21,980 bases of DNA from Jimgerdemannia flammicorona (lineage: Eukaryota > Mucoromycota > Endogonomycetes > Endogonales > Endogonaceae). The DNA is taken from the NCBI GenBank assembly GCA_003990745.1, contig RBNI01001539.1:1-21980 (forward strand), read 5' to 3'. The notes below the pieces were generated by a model. That model was given only the letters and a program-made list of their open reading frames with translations, did not search any database and had not been told where the DNA came from. Positions 9,021 to 18,430 of this stretch are shown here, piece after piece (the first letter of the stretch is position 1; each line of letters begins with the position of its first letter). Made by a program: the position numbers and the translations under genes.

Positions 9021-9563
9021 GTCATAGGTGACAGCTTTAGTGACAACAGCTTTGGGGATGGAGAACTGAATGTGTTCAAGAGAGATGGTGATATTTCATA
9101 CTTCTCCAAGGGGTTGAGTTCAGGCCCCATCTGCTACTATGATGCTGAGGTTGGATGGTCCATCAATGGGCCATTGGAGGGTGTCCAAGAATTGTTTGGC
9201 AATGACACAGACAGCTGCTCCTGTGTCTATGAGGATTTTCGCTTTTTGTCCTTCAATATCTTCATGTAAGTAGATGCTGACATGTCTTTCAGCTGCTTGG
9301 ACAGGAATGGAAGCTGGTTCTTGCTGTGGGATTGAAACTTGGCCAGTGCTAGACCTGGTGGTTCTTAGCAATTTGTTTTGGACTCTAGCTGGTATCAGTT
9401 GCAAGAACTGTAGGAGAGGGACTTCCATCTTGGCTTCTTGAATCTTCTGCCAGGCTTCATTGTAAATGTCTCTAGGCATGGTCTTTGGAGTGTACTTCTT
9501 CTTAGGCTTTGGAGCAGCAGGTTCCTGTTCTTCTTGTTCCATTTCTTCATCTTCTGGTGGCAA
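9021..9563 (-). pseudogene. retropepsin-type aspartic protease
   Basis: The catalytic motif ILIDTGAAVCVI has its Asp at 9225-9227, and the flap and second lobe run into MILGTNWM at 9020. The enzyme would cut the Gag-Pol polyprotein, working as a dimer. Stops at 9120-9122 (TGA) and 9096-9098 (TGA) interrupt the flap region without a frame change. Upstream of the catalytic core there is a Pro/Glu/Lys-rich segment that links to gag in the same frame, so gag and protease form one ORF with no frameshift between them. Confidence 0.88.
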
Positions 9564-11310
9564 CTTGTTTGTCTTGGGGACAAAAGGTGAGGGGGTTCAG
9601 GGAGGTGTTTCTACTTGTTCCTCCTCATGTTCTTCATCCTCTTCTTGGATAATTCTTCTGCTGATATTTCTGGATGGTCTTCCTACAGGTCTCTTTCTTT
9701 TCTCTGCTGGATAGACTGTTTTCCAGGTTGTAACCTTAGTGGGGTATAAGTCTAGGTCACTGTAGTCTTTACTGTTGCTTGCTTCTTTGAAATCTTCAAC
9801 AGGATGGGCTTCAGTCTTCTTGTACTGAGTGTCATTCCTTTGGTTTGGTGGTTCTGAGTCCCTTCGGTCACTTCTTTTGTTGTCACATTCAGTAGTATAG
9901 TGTCCAAATTATCCACAGTAGAAGTATTGGACTTGGGCTCTGTCTCAGGCAGGGTACCTTCTTTCTTCTTGCTGGTAATTCCTGTGATCTCTTGGTGGAT
10001 AACCTTGGCTCCTCTGTGATGGATATCCTCTGTTGTCCTGGTAGCTCTGATTTTCACGTGTGGTGAGTTTTTCAATCTGTCCAACCAACCAGTCCAACTT
10101 GGAGCTGAGGTCTTGGATTTCACTTCTATCCTTCTTTCCTTCCTTGGCTGGCCTTCTTTCCTCAGATCTTTCTTGTCCTTGAAGGAGTCCTTGTAGAGCT
10201 TTTACAAGGATGTCTTCTTTCTCTTCTTTCCTCTCATGATCACTCCAGATAGTTCCTTGTCTGACATCAAAGAATCCTTAGGCTGCATCTACTTGCTCTT
10301 CAGACCTTCTGATGCCTAGGGTGTGGACATGCTGGGCAATGTTCAGGGGAATTTCATTCATGAAGGTCATTGGACCTATAATGTCCTGATTGGTGGCATT
10401 GAACCCAGCAGAATGCATTCTCTTCTGGATTCTTATGAAGAATGCTCTGGGTGATTCTCCAAGATTCATCTTCATCCCCATGATGGATTCCTGAGCCTTG
10501 TGGTGGGTTTCATTTCCTGCATACTTTTCAATGAGCCAGTGGACCATGGCTTCATATTCTAGTTCATCAGACATTGCAACTTATATCTGTCTTACTAGTT
10601 CTGAATCTCAGTTATTTGCTGTTCGATGGAAAATTCCTCTGGCTGGTTCTCTGAGCTGAGCTTTGTAGATGGCAATTTTTCTTTCATCTGAGAGATTTCT
10701 CAAGGCTGCAATTCCTTCAATTCCATCAAGGAATTCTCTGGGGTCTTCCTCCAGATATCCTGTAAAGGTTGGCAGTAAAGTGGCCATTTCTTCATCACTT
10801 TCTTCTGATTCTGGTTCAGGTTCGGATTCGGATTCTGATTTGCTTTCTGAGCTGTCACTGGAGATGAGGGTGCTTGGATATCTTGAGGATAGTGTTCTGG
10901 TCCTTGGATGGAGTGGAATAGGCCTAGGTATTCTTGTAGGAGCTACTTCCAGTTCTGCAAGAGGTTGTGGTAGAGGTTCTATTAGTGAGATTGGTGAGAC
11001 TGATGTGGGGTATCTGGTTGTAAAGTATTGGGTTTGTGTGATAAGATCTTCTAGTTCTTGTGCAAGTTCTCCAAAATCTCTAGCAGGGCTGTCTGTATTG
11101 TCTGGTTGGTCTGGTTGGGGATTTCAGGCTGTACTGCCTTCTGGTTCTGGTTGGGATCCTTCTGATGCTGGGTAATTGGTAAGTCTTGAAGTAATTACTT
11201 CTCTTCCTGTCCAGATACTGGTAATAACTGGTTCTCCTGTGGTGGCAGAGATTGGTGTTGGGTCAAATATATCCAGTTTGACTGTGGGTTCTTGTGAGCT
11301 GAAAAGTCAT
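9564..11310 (-). pseudogene. gag: capsid region and zinc knuckle
   Basis: A likely start is ATG at 11310, 16 bases inside the primer binding site. The next in-frame codons are lost by what looks like one extra T in a T4 run, after which the gag frame continues. An acidic Ser/Glu-rich N-terminus leads to a capsid-like region (ATLLPTFTGYLEEDPREFLD, about 10,700-10,785; VHWLIEKYAG and SPRAFFIRIQKRMHSAGF, about 10,415-10,545). The zinc knuckle at 9885-9926 has CX2CX4HX4C spacing, but the first Cys is Tyr (TAC, one transition from TGC) and one internal codon is TAA. Gag would form the particle and bind RNA. In-frame stops are at 11124, 10608, 10581, 10278, 9945, 9909 and 9597. Several fit Gln (CAA) or Trp (TGG) ancestors. 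Confidence 0.85.
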
Positions 11311-11326
11311 GTTGATTTTAAAAATC

Positions 11327-11344
11327 TTCCCAGTTGAGCCCCCA
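11327..11344 (-). promoter_or_regulatory. primer binding site resembling tRNA-Pro
   Basis: On the minus strand, two bases after the 5' LTR, the sequence is TGGGGGCTCAACTGGGAA. The tRNA-Pro primer site used by murine leukaemia virus is TGGGGGCTCGTCCGGGAT. The match is 9 of 9 at the start, and GGGA recurs at the right place. Two of the differences are what CpG decay would give (CG to CA, CG to TG). The primer tRNA would start minus-strand cDNA here. Confidence 0.65.
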
Positions 11345-11346
11345 AA

Positions 11347-12663
11347 TGTAATATGCTGGCTCAATGGAGGCAAATTACAAGATTGGGAGTTGGTGTAGTT
11401 TGGCTTGAGCCCCCAGTTACTTTGTCAAAAAGCAACAAAATGTTCTAAGATTCCTGAGGTCCTTGGTGTTTAGTGGTATAATAGTCAAAAGCTGGATATC
11501 TGTAAGCAATTTCCTTATTGGGATGGTTCTCTGGGTGTAGTGGTGATTTGTATGTCTTTTTCTTCTTGGGTCAACTGAGAATGCCACAATTTTGTGTAGC
11601 GAGGCAATTTCCAAAAGTGTGTGATTTCTGGGTGATGGTCTTGATGCGTGTGACAGTCTGGCAATTTAGTGGTTCTCCTTATGCAATTTCTGTATGATGA
11701 TCTCTGTATAGCATGATGGGTTCCTTATGTGGATGTTCTGATAATTTGGTAGATAACTCGATTTGGCTCACTGGGAATTGTATGGTGTGGATTCTTCTTA
11801 GGCTCACTGGAAATAATGAATAACTTGAATGTTGTGGATTCGGCTTCAACTGGGAATACTACTCAGATGACATGGATTCTTCCTGAATCAGCGGGCTCTT
11901 CTGGGAATACAATGGTGCAGATTCTTCCTGAATTGACAGCTTCAACTGGGAATATGGATAACTCAGGAATGATGGCTTCAACTGGGAATTAACTTGGGTT
12001 CTTGGCAAGTTATGTCTAGACTGGCTTCATTTGCATAAATGGATCACTGTGAAGTTGCATCAAGAGACTGGCTTGTGGCAAGAAGGCAGATTCTTCTGGG
12101 AATGCAGCGGATAACTTAGAAATGGCAGATGGTGTGGATTCTTCCTGAATTGGCAAGGTTCTTAGAAACAGCAGCTTATTCCTTAAGCAGTAGATTACTC
12201 AAAAGGTGGCAAAGTTCTTCTTGAACTTGGCAGCAATCTCTTCAAGCTTTGTATCAGAAAGTGGATGGGAGTGGAAAAGGGGACCAATGCTCACAATCTC
12301 CTAACAGTGGCTGTAGAGTTCCTCTTGAAGTGTGGTAGACAGACTTGTCTTTTGCTTTTGGATTTAATTTTGGACTGAGGTTTATTCACTCTTGTCTCTG
12401 GGGTAATTTATACAAGTTGGTTGCTATCTGGTTGCTATCTGACTAACTATAGATTTGCTATCTATGGTATGTTTGGGCAGATGGTCACTGTCTGGTGGAC
12501 AACTACTGTCCAGGGGACAGCCACTGTTCACATTATTCCCTTCTTTAGCTATCTGGTTATTTATATATTTTTCTGTAGCAATGGTTGCTGGTTACTATGC
12601 TATGCTAATATTCACATCACCTGGTTAGGTTTTTGAGATTGTTACATTTTGTGATTTGTTATA
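11347..12663 (-). repeat. right LTR (5' LTR of the gypsy element)
   Basis: The 1317-bp LTR starts TGTAATATG and ends GTTATA; the final CA has become TA, as judged from the left copy (GTCACA). It is followed at once by gtac. It should hold the promoter (U3-R) for the minus-strand transcript, but I cannot place a transcription start. In its U5, at 11405-11415, it carries an 11-base copy of the start of the primer binding site (TGGGGGCTCAA on the minus strand). Confidence 0.93.
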
Positions 12664-12667
12664 GTAC
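12664..12667. repeat. target-site duplication gtac, right copy
   Basis: The bases gtac directly follow the right LTR and match the copy at 2468-2471. Beyond them the interrupted copia reading resumes. Confidence 0.8.
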
Positions 12668-13850
12668 AAATATAGCAACCAAAGCAATAACTATCATCAA
12701 TCTCTCTAGTAGTCAATTAAAAATATTTTCAATTACTATATATACCTGAGCCTAAGCCAGAGTTACCTAAGTCGAGAATAATGGAGATTAAGGATAAAGA
12801 TAATAGTGAATCCAATAATGAGAGATTCTCTATAAAGAATAAGCAAAGTATTCTAATATATACTGAGAAACTCATTCTAATTTAGAAAGTTATTGAGATA
12901 TATCAATAAGCCCTAGATAGCAATAATAAGACCACATGAGCTACAATAAAGCATACAAATGTACATATATGATAATATCTTCTGGTGAGCCAAATATATA
13001 CAACAAAGCTATAATCAGCTCTGATAACAAGAAATAGAAATGTACAATAGATGAGAAATATGATTACTCATTAAGAATAGTATATAGGATCTTATACTCC
13101 TTCTGCCAAATCACTAAATAATTGGATTCAAATAGATCTATAGAATTAAGTATAAGTGCAATAAAGTTATAGAGTGATATAAAGCTTGTTTTATTATAAA
13201 GGATTATTTACAGAATTATAACATAGACTATGATAAAACATTTTTATCAGTATTCAAGCTAACTTTACTTAAAATACTCCTTATGATTAGTGCACTATAT
13301 AATCCAAAATCTATCAAATAAATATAAAGACAGTATTTCTAAATAGTGATATAGATACTAAACTATATGTCTGTCAACTGTAAGGATACAAAAAAGGCAA
13401 GCTTATATATAAATTATATAAAGTATTATATATATAGCATTAAGCAAGTAGCATAACTATAGAATAAAAGGATCAATAAACATCTCCTCAATGATAAATT
13501 TATAAGTTACAAAGTAGATAACTATATATATATCTAATACTATAATAATGGCATAGTATTCGTTAACATTTGGGTTAATGATATTATCATAATTACTAGT
13601 AATAACAGGCTTAATAGAGTCAAAGAAGCCCTATGCTGAGAATTTAAGATAATAGATATAGGTGATATGGCCTTTCTTTTGGAGATATCCATCATATATA
13701 ATAGAAATACATATATAATATATATACCTCTTGCAAGCAATATACACTTAAACAATCCTTGAATATTTCAATATAAATGAATATAAGTCTGTTAGTACTC
13801 CTATGAATACTTTTATAAAGTTAAGGAAACCAGATACTACTCTTGAGGAT
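12664..13850 (+). pseudogene. copia reverse transcriptase remnant (continuation of the left copia half)
   Basis: The core is clearest at 13315-13370: QINIKTVFLNSDIDTKLYV against the copia pattern QMDVKTAFLNGDLDEEIYM. GYKKGKLIYKLYK and then VNIWVNDIIII (about 13,560-13,595) follow. The catalytic dipeptide is Asn-Asp (AAT at 13577-13579), one G-to-A change from Asp-Asp. Upstream text between 12700 and 13200 fits the usual Pro/Glu-rich integrase-RT linker and the start of RT, with many stops. Together with 1-2471 this makes about 4.4 kb of copia sequence, a normal size, split only by the younger insertion. Confidence 0.88.
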
Positions 13851-14565
13851 GATGATAATATGTAAGCTAAGAATAGTATCAAAAATATATCTTATTAGTA
13901 AGCAGTTAGTTCTCCCATATATCTTATGCTAGGAATAAGGCCCAATATATTATATGTTATAAATAAGATAGTACAATATTCCTCATACTATAACAATATA
14001 TATTAGAGTACTATCAAGAGAATATTCAGATATCTCAAGAGTATAGCATCTATATACTTATATTAGATAATGATGATAGTAGGAGAAATAATAAGAAAAA
14101 TACTATTTGACTATTCAGTATATGTAATACTGATTGGATGGGTAATATTGATAATCATTAATCTATGATAGGCTATGTCTTCTATATTAGTAATAAAGTA
14201 TCTGTTATATTCTGATAAATATGTAAGCAGAGTTTGGTAATAATATCTTCAATATAGGCAGAGTACCAGATATTGTTAATAATAATAAAAGAAATGATAT
14301 AGCTCTACAAATTATTAAATAAGCTTAGTTTCACTCAGAAGAACTTTACATTAATCAAGCAAGACAATTAATCAACAATAGCATTTGCCAAAAACTCAGT
14401 ATATTACAGTAGAATAAAACACATCAATATGTAGTCTATTTTATTTATAAATATATAGAGTGTAGAAGTATATACTTGGAATATATCCCCATAGAGTATA
14501 TGATCACTGATTTACTTATACTCTTTCAAAGTTGAAGTTTGAGCAATATATTAAAGGAATAGATC
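13851..14565 (+). pseudogene. copia RNase H remnant and Pol C-terminus
   Basis: The reading SSPIYLMLGIRPNI, then IKRIFRYLKSIASIYLY (about 13,905-14,065) matches the copia pattern GSLMYLM.GTRPDI...KRI.RYLKGT. TDWMGNIDNHSMIGYVFYI with one stop (about 14,130-14,200), AEYQ (about 14,265) and AFAKNSVYYSRIKHINM (about 14,380-14,430) match the RNase H segment (DADWAGD...SGYVF, EAEY, RTKHIDI). The end, LSKLKFEQYIKGIDLF (about 14,520-14,565), matches the conserved copia C-terminus. RNase H would remove template RNA. Stops are frequent and of the transition type. Confidence 0.87.
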
Positions 14566-15590
14566 TTTTTCTTATAAGTAATACATCAGTTTAGCAGTTA
14601 ATCACAGAATACTTTTCAGGCTCTCAAAAGCCTCTCTTACTATATTTGTATTATCCATATCTATATTTTATATTCTCTCTTCTATAAGTGGATTTTTGTA
14701 GATATTTCACATATTTCAGATATATTTTGGAACACTTTTAACTTTAAAAATTTCTTAAGTATAGGATTATATATATATATATATAATTTTTAGATTATTT
14801 ATATTTTTAGTTTTTGTATACATTAGGCATTGATTTTTACTCTAGTTTGCAGTTTATATTCTTTTTTTGGATTATATATCTTATTGAGTAGGAGTATTAG
14901 GATAGTAACTTAATATATCAATATATGACTTATACTATTTTATCAGATTTATATCATTTATTAGTAATGTATGAAATATGTAACTTTAAGAACTTCAATA
15001 AATATCTCTCTTTTACAATATATATTATATTAAATATATTGAAGATTGTTTCTTCTATATTACAGAGATTAAAAAGAGAAACCCCAAAATTACTGAAATC
15101 TTAATAATTTTAAATAAAGACCTCAAAAGTCTCTAGAGTCAAGAGAATATTACAGATTAAGTCAATAATTGAAAAAATCCTAATTGTATTAATCTTCAAA
15201 GACAAATTAAAGAATACTTATAAATATCTTTATTAATAGTAGTATAAGCCAGTACTATCTAAATTATAAAATTGCTAGAAAATTAAAGTTAAGAGATAAT
15301 AAAATCTCACATCAACTACTATATAATTTAAAAATATAACTACTCAATCACTGACCACTATTGTTAAGAATGCAATTCTGACTCTTGGGTGCTATCAATA
15401 TAAGACTCAGCAATCTTCCATATTGCAGATCTCTCAGAATATAAAGTTATCTTAGAAAAAACCTAACTTTTAAAAGTAAACTCTATAATTAACTAAAGTC
15501 AATATATTGACAATTGGTACTATAATTCTAAATCCAACTCAACTATAGAAACCATGTAACCTCATTATAGTAATTTAACTCAAGAAGATA
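14566..15590. other. AT-rich stretch with no assignable gene
   Basis: This stretch should contain the copia 3' LTR and the beginning of the second gypsy element (its 5' LTR, gag and protease). I cannot find repeat ends or protein motifs that I trust. A (TA)n run lies near 14,768-14,786, and T-rich tracts dominate 14,640-15,060. From about 15,060 the base composition becomes A-rich on the + strand, like the pol region that follows. Confidence 0.4.
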
Positions 15591-16540
15591 CTATATGAGC
15601 CCAAAGTAGAAATATTCTTAGTCTATATTAAGAAATATTTATAAATAAATGAAAGGATAATAATAATGAACTACTAGAACTCTGAGAACTCAAAGAAGAA
15701 TTTCCAAGAATCAAAGAAACTACTACCAAAATGACAAATTGATCATATAATTAAAGTTATACTAAGATCTGAACTCTTTTTTTAAAATATTTATCAACTG
15801 ATCCAATCCAAGCTTAAAATGTTTAAAAAATAGCTCAACGATTTCCTTGAGAAGAAACTAATTTAACTATCACTATTACCAAATAGAGTACTAATTCTTT
15901 TTGTTAAGAAAAAGAATGGAAGTATATAAATATATATTAACTATAGAGCTCTCAACAAAATTACTATCAAGAATTAGTATATTCTATTTAAAATTAATAA
16001 GCTTCTAGATTAAATCTATAGTATACAAGTATTCTCTCTTATTTAAATATAAATCAAGAAAGAAAATATTTCAAAAACAGACTTCCAAATGTAATTCAAT
16101 TACTATAAATTTATAGTCATATTATTTAAACTCATCAATACTCTTACAATCTTTTAGAACTTGATAATTAATATCTTCTGAAAATATATTAGAGTCTTCA
16201 TATTGATATATATTGATAATATTCTTATCTACAGCTCTAACTAATAAATATACCTAGACTATCTATAAAATATTATTACAAACTAACTATTTACTAAAAG
16301 AAAGAAGTATATCTTTTTTAAGAAAGAAATTATATATCTTGGACACCTTGTCTCTGATAAATATATTGTTACCAATTCTAGCAAAATCAAAGAAATTCAA
16401 AACTGATCTATTCTGAAAACTCTCAAATCTTTATAGAGATTCAATAGACTAATAGGATTCTATCAAAGATTCATTAAAGGATTCTCCTATATGACTATCT
16501 CTCTAATAGCCCTCATCTATAAAAGTATTAATATTATAAA
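15591..16540 (+). pseudogene. second Ty3/gypsy element: reverse transcriptase remnant
   Basis: From about 15,880, VLILFVKKKNGSI, a stop, then IYINYRALNKITIKN match the gypsy RT pattern (VLFVKKKDGSLR.CVDYRALN.ITIKN). The catalytic site reads YIDN at 16209-16220, with Asn (AAT) replacing the second Asp. After it, IIYLGHLVSDKYIV (about 16,330-16,370) and RFNRLIGFYQRFIKGFS (about 16,437-16,490) match the conserved connection to RNase H. Many stops fit mutated Gln, Arg or Trp codons. Upstream text from 15,591 fits the RT N-terminal region only loosely. Confidence 0.88.
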
Positions 16541-17020
16541 GAATTAGAAACCCGAACATACTAGAGCTTTCAATAGCCTCAAGAAAGCCCTTATCAAAGT
16601 ATTAGTTCTAGTAGTACCAAAAGAACTATTTAAGATAATAACTAATATTATCAATATTGCTATTAGTACTATACTTAAATAAAATAGCTATTCAGTTACA
16701 TATCTATCTCAAAAATTAAATAAATATGAGCTCAACTATATATATAATCTATAAGAAACTTCTGATAATAATATAAAGCTAGTAATACTTCCTCCTCAGA
16801 AAACTCTTTACTCTCTGGACAGATTATAAACTACTCTAATATATTCAGATATAACTAGTTTTAACTAAGCAGTATACTCAATGGATACAATAACTGGCTC
16901 TTTATAATATTACTATCAAGTATATTACTAGAACCAAAAATATTATAACAGATATACTATTATATAGTATATAAAAGGATAATCTGATTAATATCTCTCT
17001 CTTCTAAAATAATCTAGTTC
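16541..17020 (+). pseudogene. second Ty3/gypsy element: RNase H remnant
   Basis: AFNSLKKALIKVLVLVVP (about 16,568-16,620) precedes ELFKIITN, in which the first RNase H Asp is Asn (AAT at 16644-16646; usual motif F.V.TDAS). IAISTILK, then SVTYLSQKLNKYELNY (about 16,693-16,740) match the GAVL.Q....VAY.S+KL...E.NY block. As in the RT, the metal-binding Asp is lost by one G-to-A change. Confidence 0.82.
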
Positions 17021-17199
17021 AGACAATAAAAAATGACTATATCAAGGATCTGGCCCTATAGGAAATTATCAATAATCTACTATAGGAATATCTAATCTCA
17101 CTCAATAGATCTATAAGATTGCTACAAATAAAAATAGTTATATCTTTCTGAACAACTAGTGACTCTAGGTCCCAAACACTTTTATCCTAATCAAAATCC

Positions 17200-18230
17200 T
17201 CTAAAAAGCTTATAATATACAATACATTAGATATATAAAATTTGAGAAAATCTATCAGACTGTGATATAAGATTTTTACTAGTCAAAGATGATGCAAGAT
17301 ATCAAAAAATATATTATAAGCTATAAAATATACCAACAATATAAGCCTAATAATCTACCTTCATCTGGAATACTTCAGTCCCCTCTTAATCTCAACTAGG
17401 AACTAGGATCATATTAACTTAGTTTTTATCATATAGTTATTAAAAACAGAAGAGAAGAGATATGATCATTATATTCATAAATTACCTCAATAAATAAGTA
17501 TACTTTACTATAATAGATATATTAGTCACAGTTCTCAAAACTGTCTAACTATTTTTGAAAAACATATTTTAACTCTATAGACTACCAGTAGTTCTTAAGA
17601 GATGTATAATTTATAAGTAACTTCTGGAAGATACTATTTAAAAGTCTAAGAACATAGCTTATAATATCTACTATCTTTTATCTACAAACTAATAGATATA
17701 CTAAAAGGATCAACCAAACCTTCAAGCAGATACTCAGTATCTATTATAATCATATATAGAATAATTAGAATGAATACCTAGCTTTAGCCAAATTTACATA
17801 TAATAACTCTTTATCTATTACTACTAAACTCATACTATTTGAAGCTATAAGTGATCAGAAGTCCCAAATACTAATTAATATAATATAGTTTTGAGTACTA
17901 GTAGCACAAAATATAATTAAAACTATTAAAGAAAAGATACAACAAGTATATAATACTCTGATTTAGATATAGTATAATCATATTACTAATACTAATAGAT
18001 ATAGAAATAAAGTCACTTTTACTCCTAGTGACCAGATACTACTGAATATTAAGTATCTCATATTAGACAATATTTGGCTCAAAAAGAAACTCAGATCTCA
18101 CTTTATTGGACTCTTTAAGATCTTAGAATAAATTGAAGAAATTACTTATAAACTTTAACTATCAGATAGATGAAAAATATATCTAGTATTCTATATCTTA
18201 TAACTTAGAAAATATACTCCAAACTCATTC
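17200..18230 (+). pseudogene. second Ty3/gypsy element: integrase remnant
   Basis: The zinc region reads FEKIYQTVIQDFY, then MMQDIKKYIISYKIYQQYKP. The usual CxxC is Tyr-Lys-Ile-Tyr at 17322-17333, each Tyr one transition from Cys. Near 17,680-17,860, FYLQTNRYTKRINQTFKQIL and LALAKFTYNNSLSITTKL match the FHPQTDGQTERVNQ and LAEFAYNNS blocks around the catalytic Glu. That Glu is Lys here (AAA at 17703-17705). The C-terminal part runs to the chromodomain. The enzyme would be dead three ways: lost zinc ligands, lost Glu, and stops. Confidence 0.87.
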
Positions 18231-18257
18231 AAAGAATGATCTATATCACTACTTGCA

Positions 18258-18430
18258 CTAGTTCAATTCAAAGACTATAAAGAATTTAAAGTAGAACAAA
18301 TCTTAAAGAAAGTACAGATGATTAAAGAATTAATAAGATACTATCTGATCAAGTAGAAAAGCTACTCTAACTGAGATATTACCTGAGAATATAAAGAATA
18401 TCTCTGACCAAATATAACTAAATAACTCAA
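18258..18430 (+). pseudogene. chromodomain remnant (second gypsy element is a chromovirus)
   Basis: Reading from 18,282, EFKVEQILKKVQM, RYYLIK, stop, KSYSN, stop, DIT, stop, EYKEYL matches a chromodomain (VE.IL..R...YLVKWKGYS..E.TWEP...L). The first and third stops sit where conserved Trp is expected (the first is TAG, the third TGA), and the middle TGA lies where many chromodomains also have Trp. In active chromoviruses this domain, at the integrase C-terminus, steers insertion to heterochromatin marked by histone methylation. Confidence 0.8.

Larger units (their letters stand above)
2472..12663 (-). mobile_element. dUTPase-bearing Ty3/gypsy (Metaviridae) LTR retrotransposon, complete but mutated
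   Basis: The element spans 10,192 bp from LTR to LTR on the minus strand, with gtac duplications on both sides. Reading from right to left: 5' LTR, tRNA-Pro-like primer binding site, gag with zinc knuckle, protease (IDTGAA), Cys/His-rich linker, dUTPase with five motifs, RT (YMDD), RNase H, integrase (HHCC, DD35E, GPY), an extra ORF, polypurine tract and 3' LTR. RT before integrase places it in Ty3/gypsy. No chromodomain follows integrase, although GPY is present. It is nested in an older copia element. Premature stops are mostly C-to-T or G-to-A changes, plus a few apparent 1-nt frame breaks, so this copy cannot be autonomous. It is clearly younger than its flanks: Trp, Cys and Asp codons at most key sites survive. 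dUTPase-carrying Metaviridae have been reported in a basidiomycete, Phanerochaete chrysosporium. Confidence 0.93.

Noticed and set aside
10669..11175. 168-aa + strand ORF rich in Ser and Gly
   Set aside because: It is antisense to the gag N-terminus, which reads as an acidic Ser/Glu/Pro segment; the composition is the mirror of that.
11334..11415. Tf1-like self-priming from the LTR copy of the primer-site 11-mer
   Set aside because: The two copies are in the same orientation, so they cannot pair with each other as self-priming requires.
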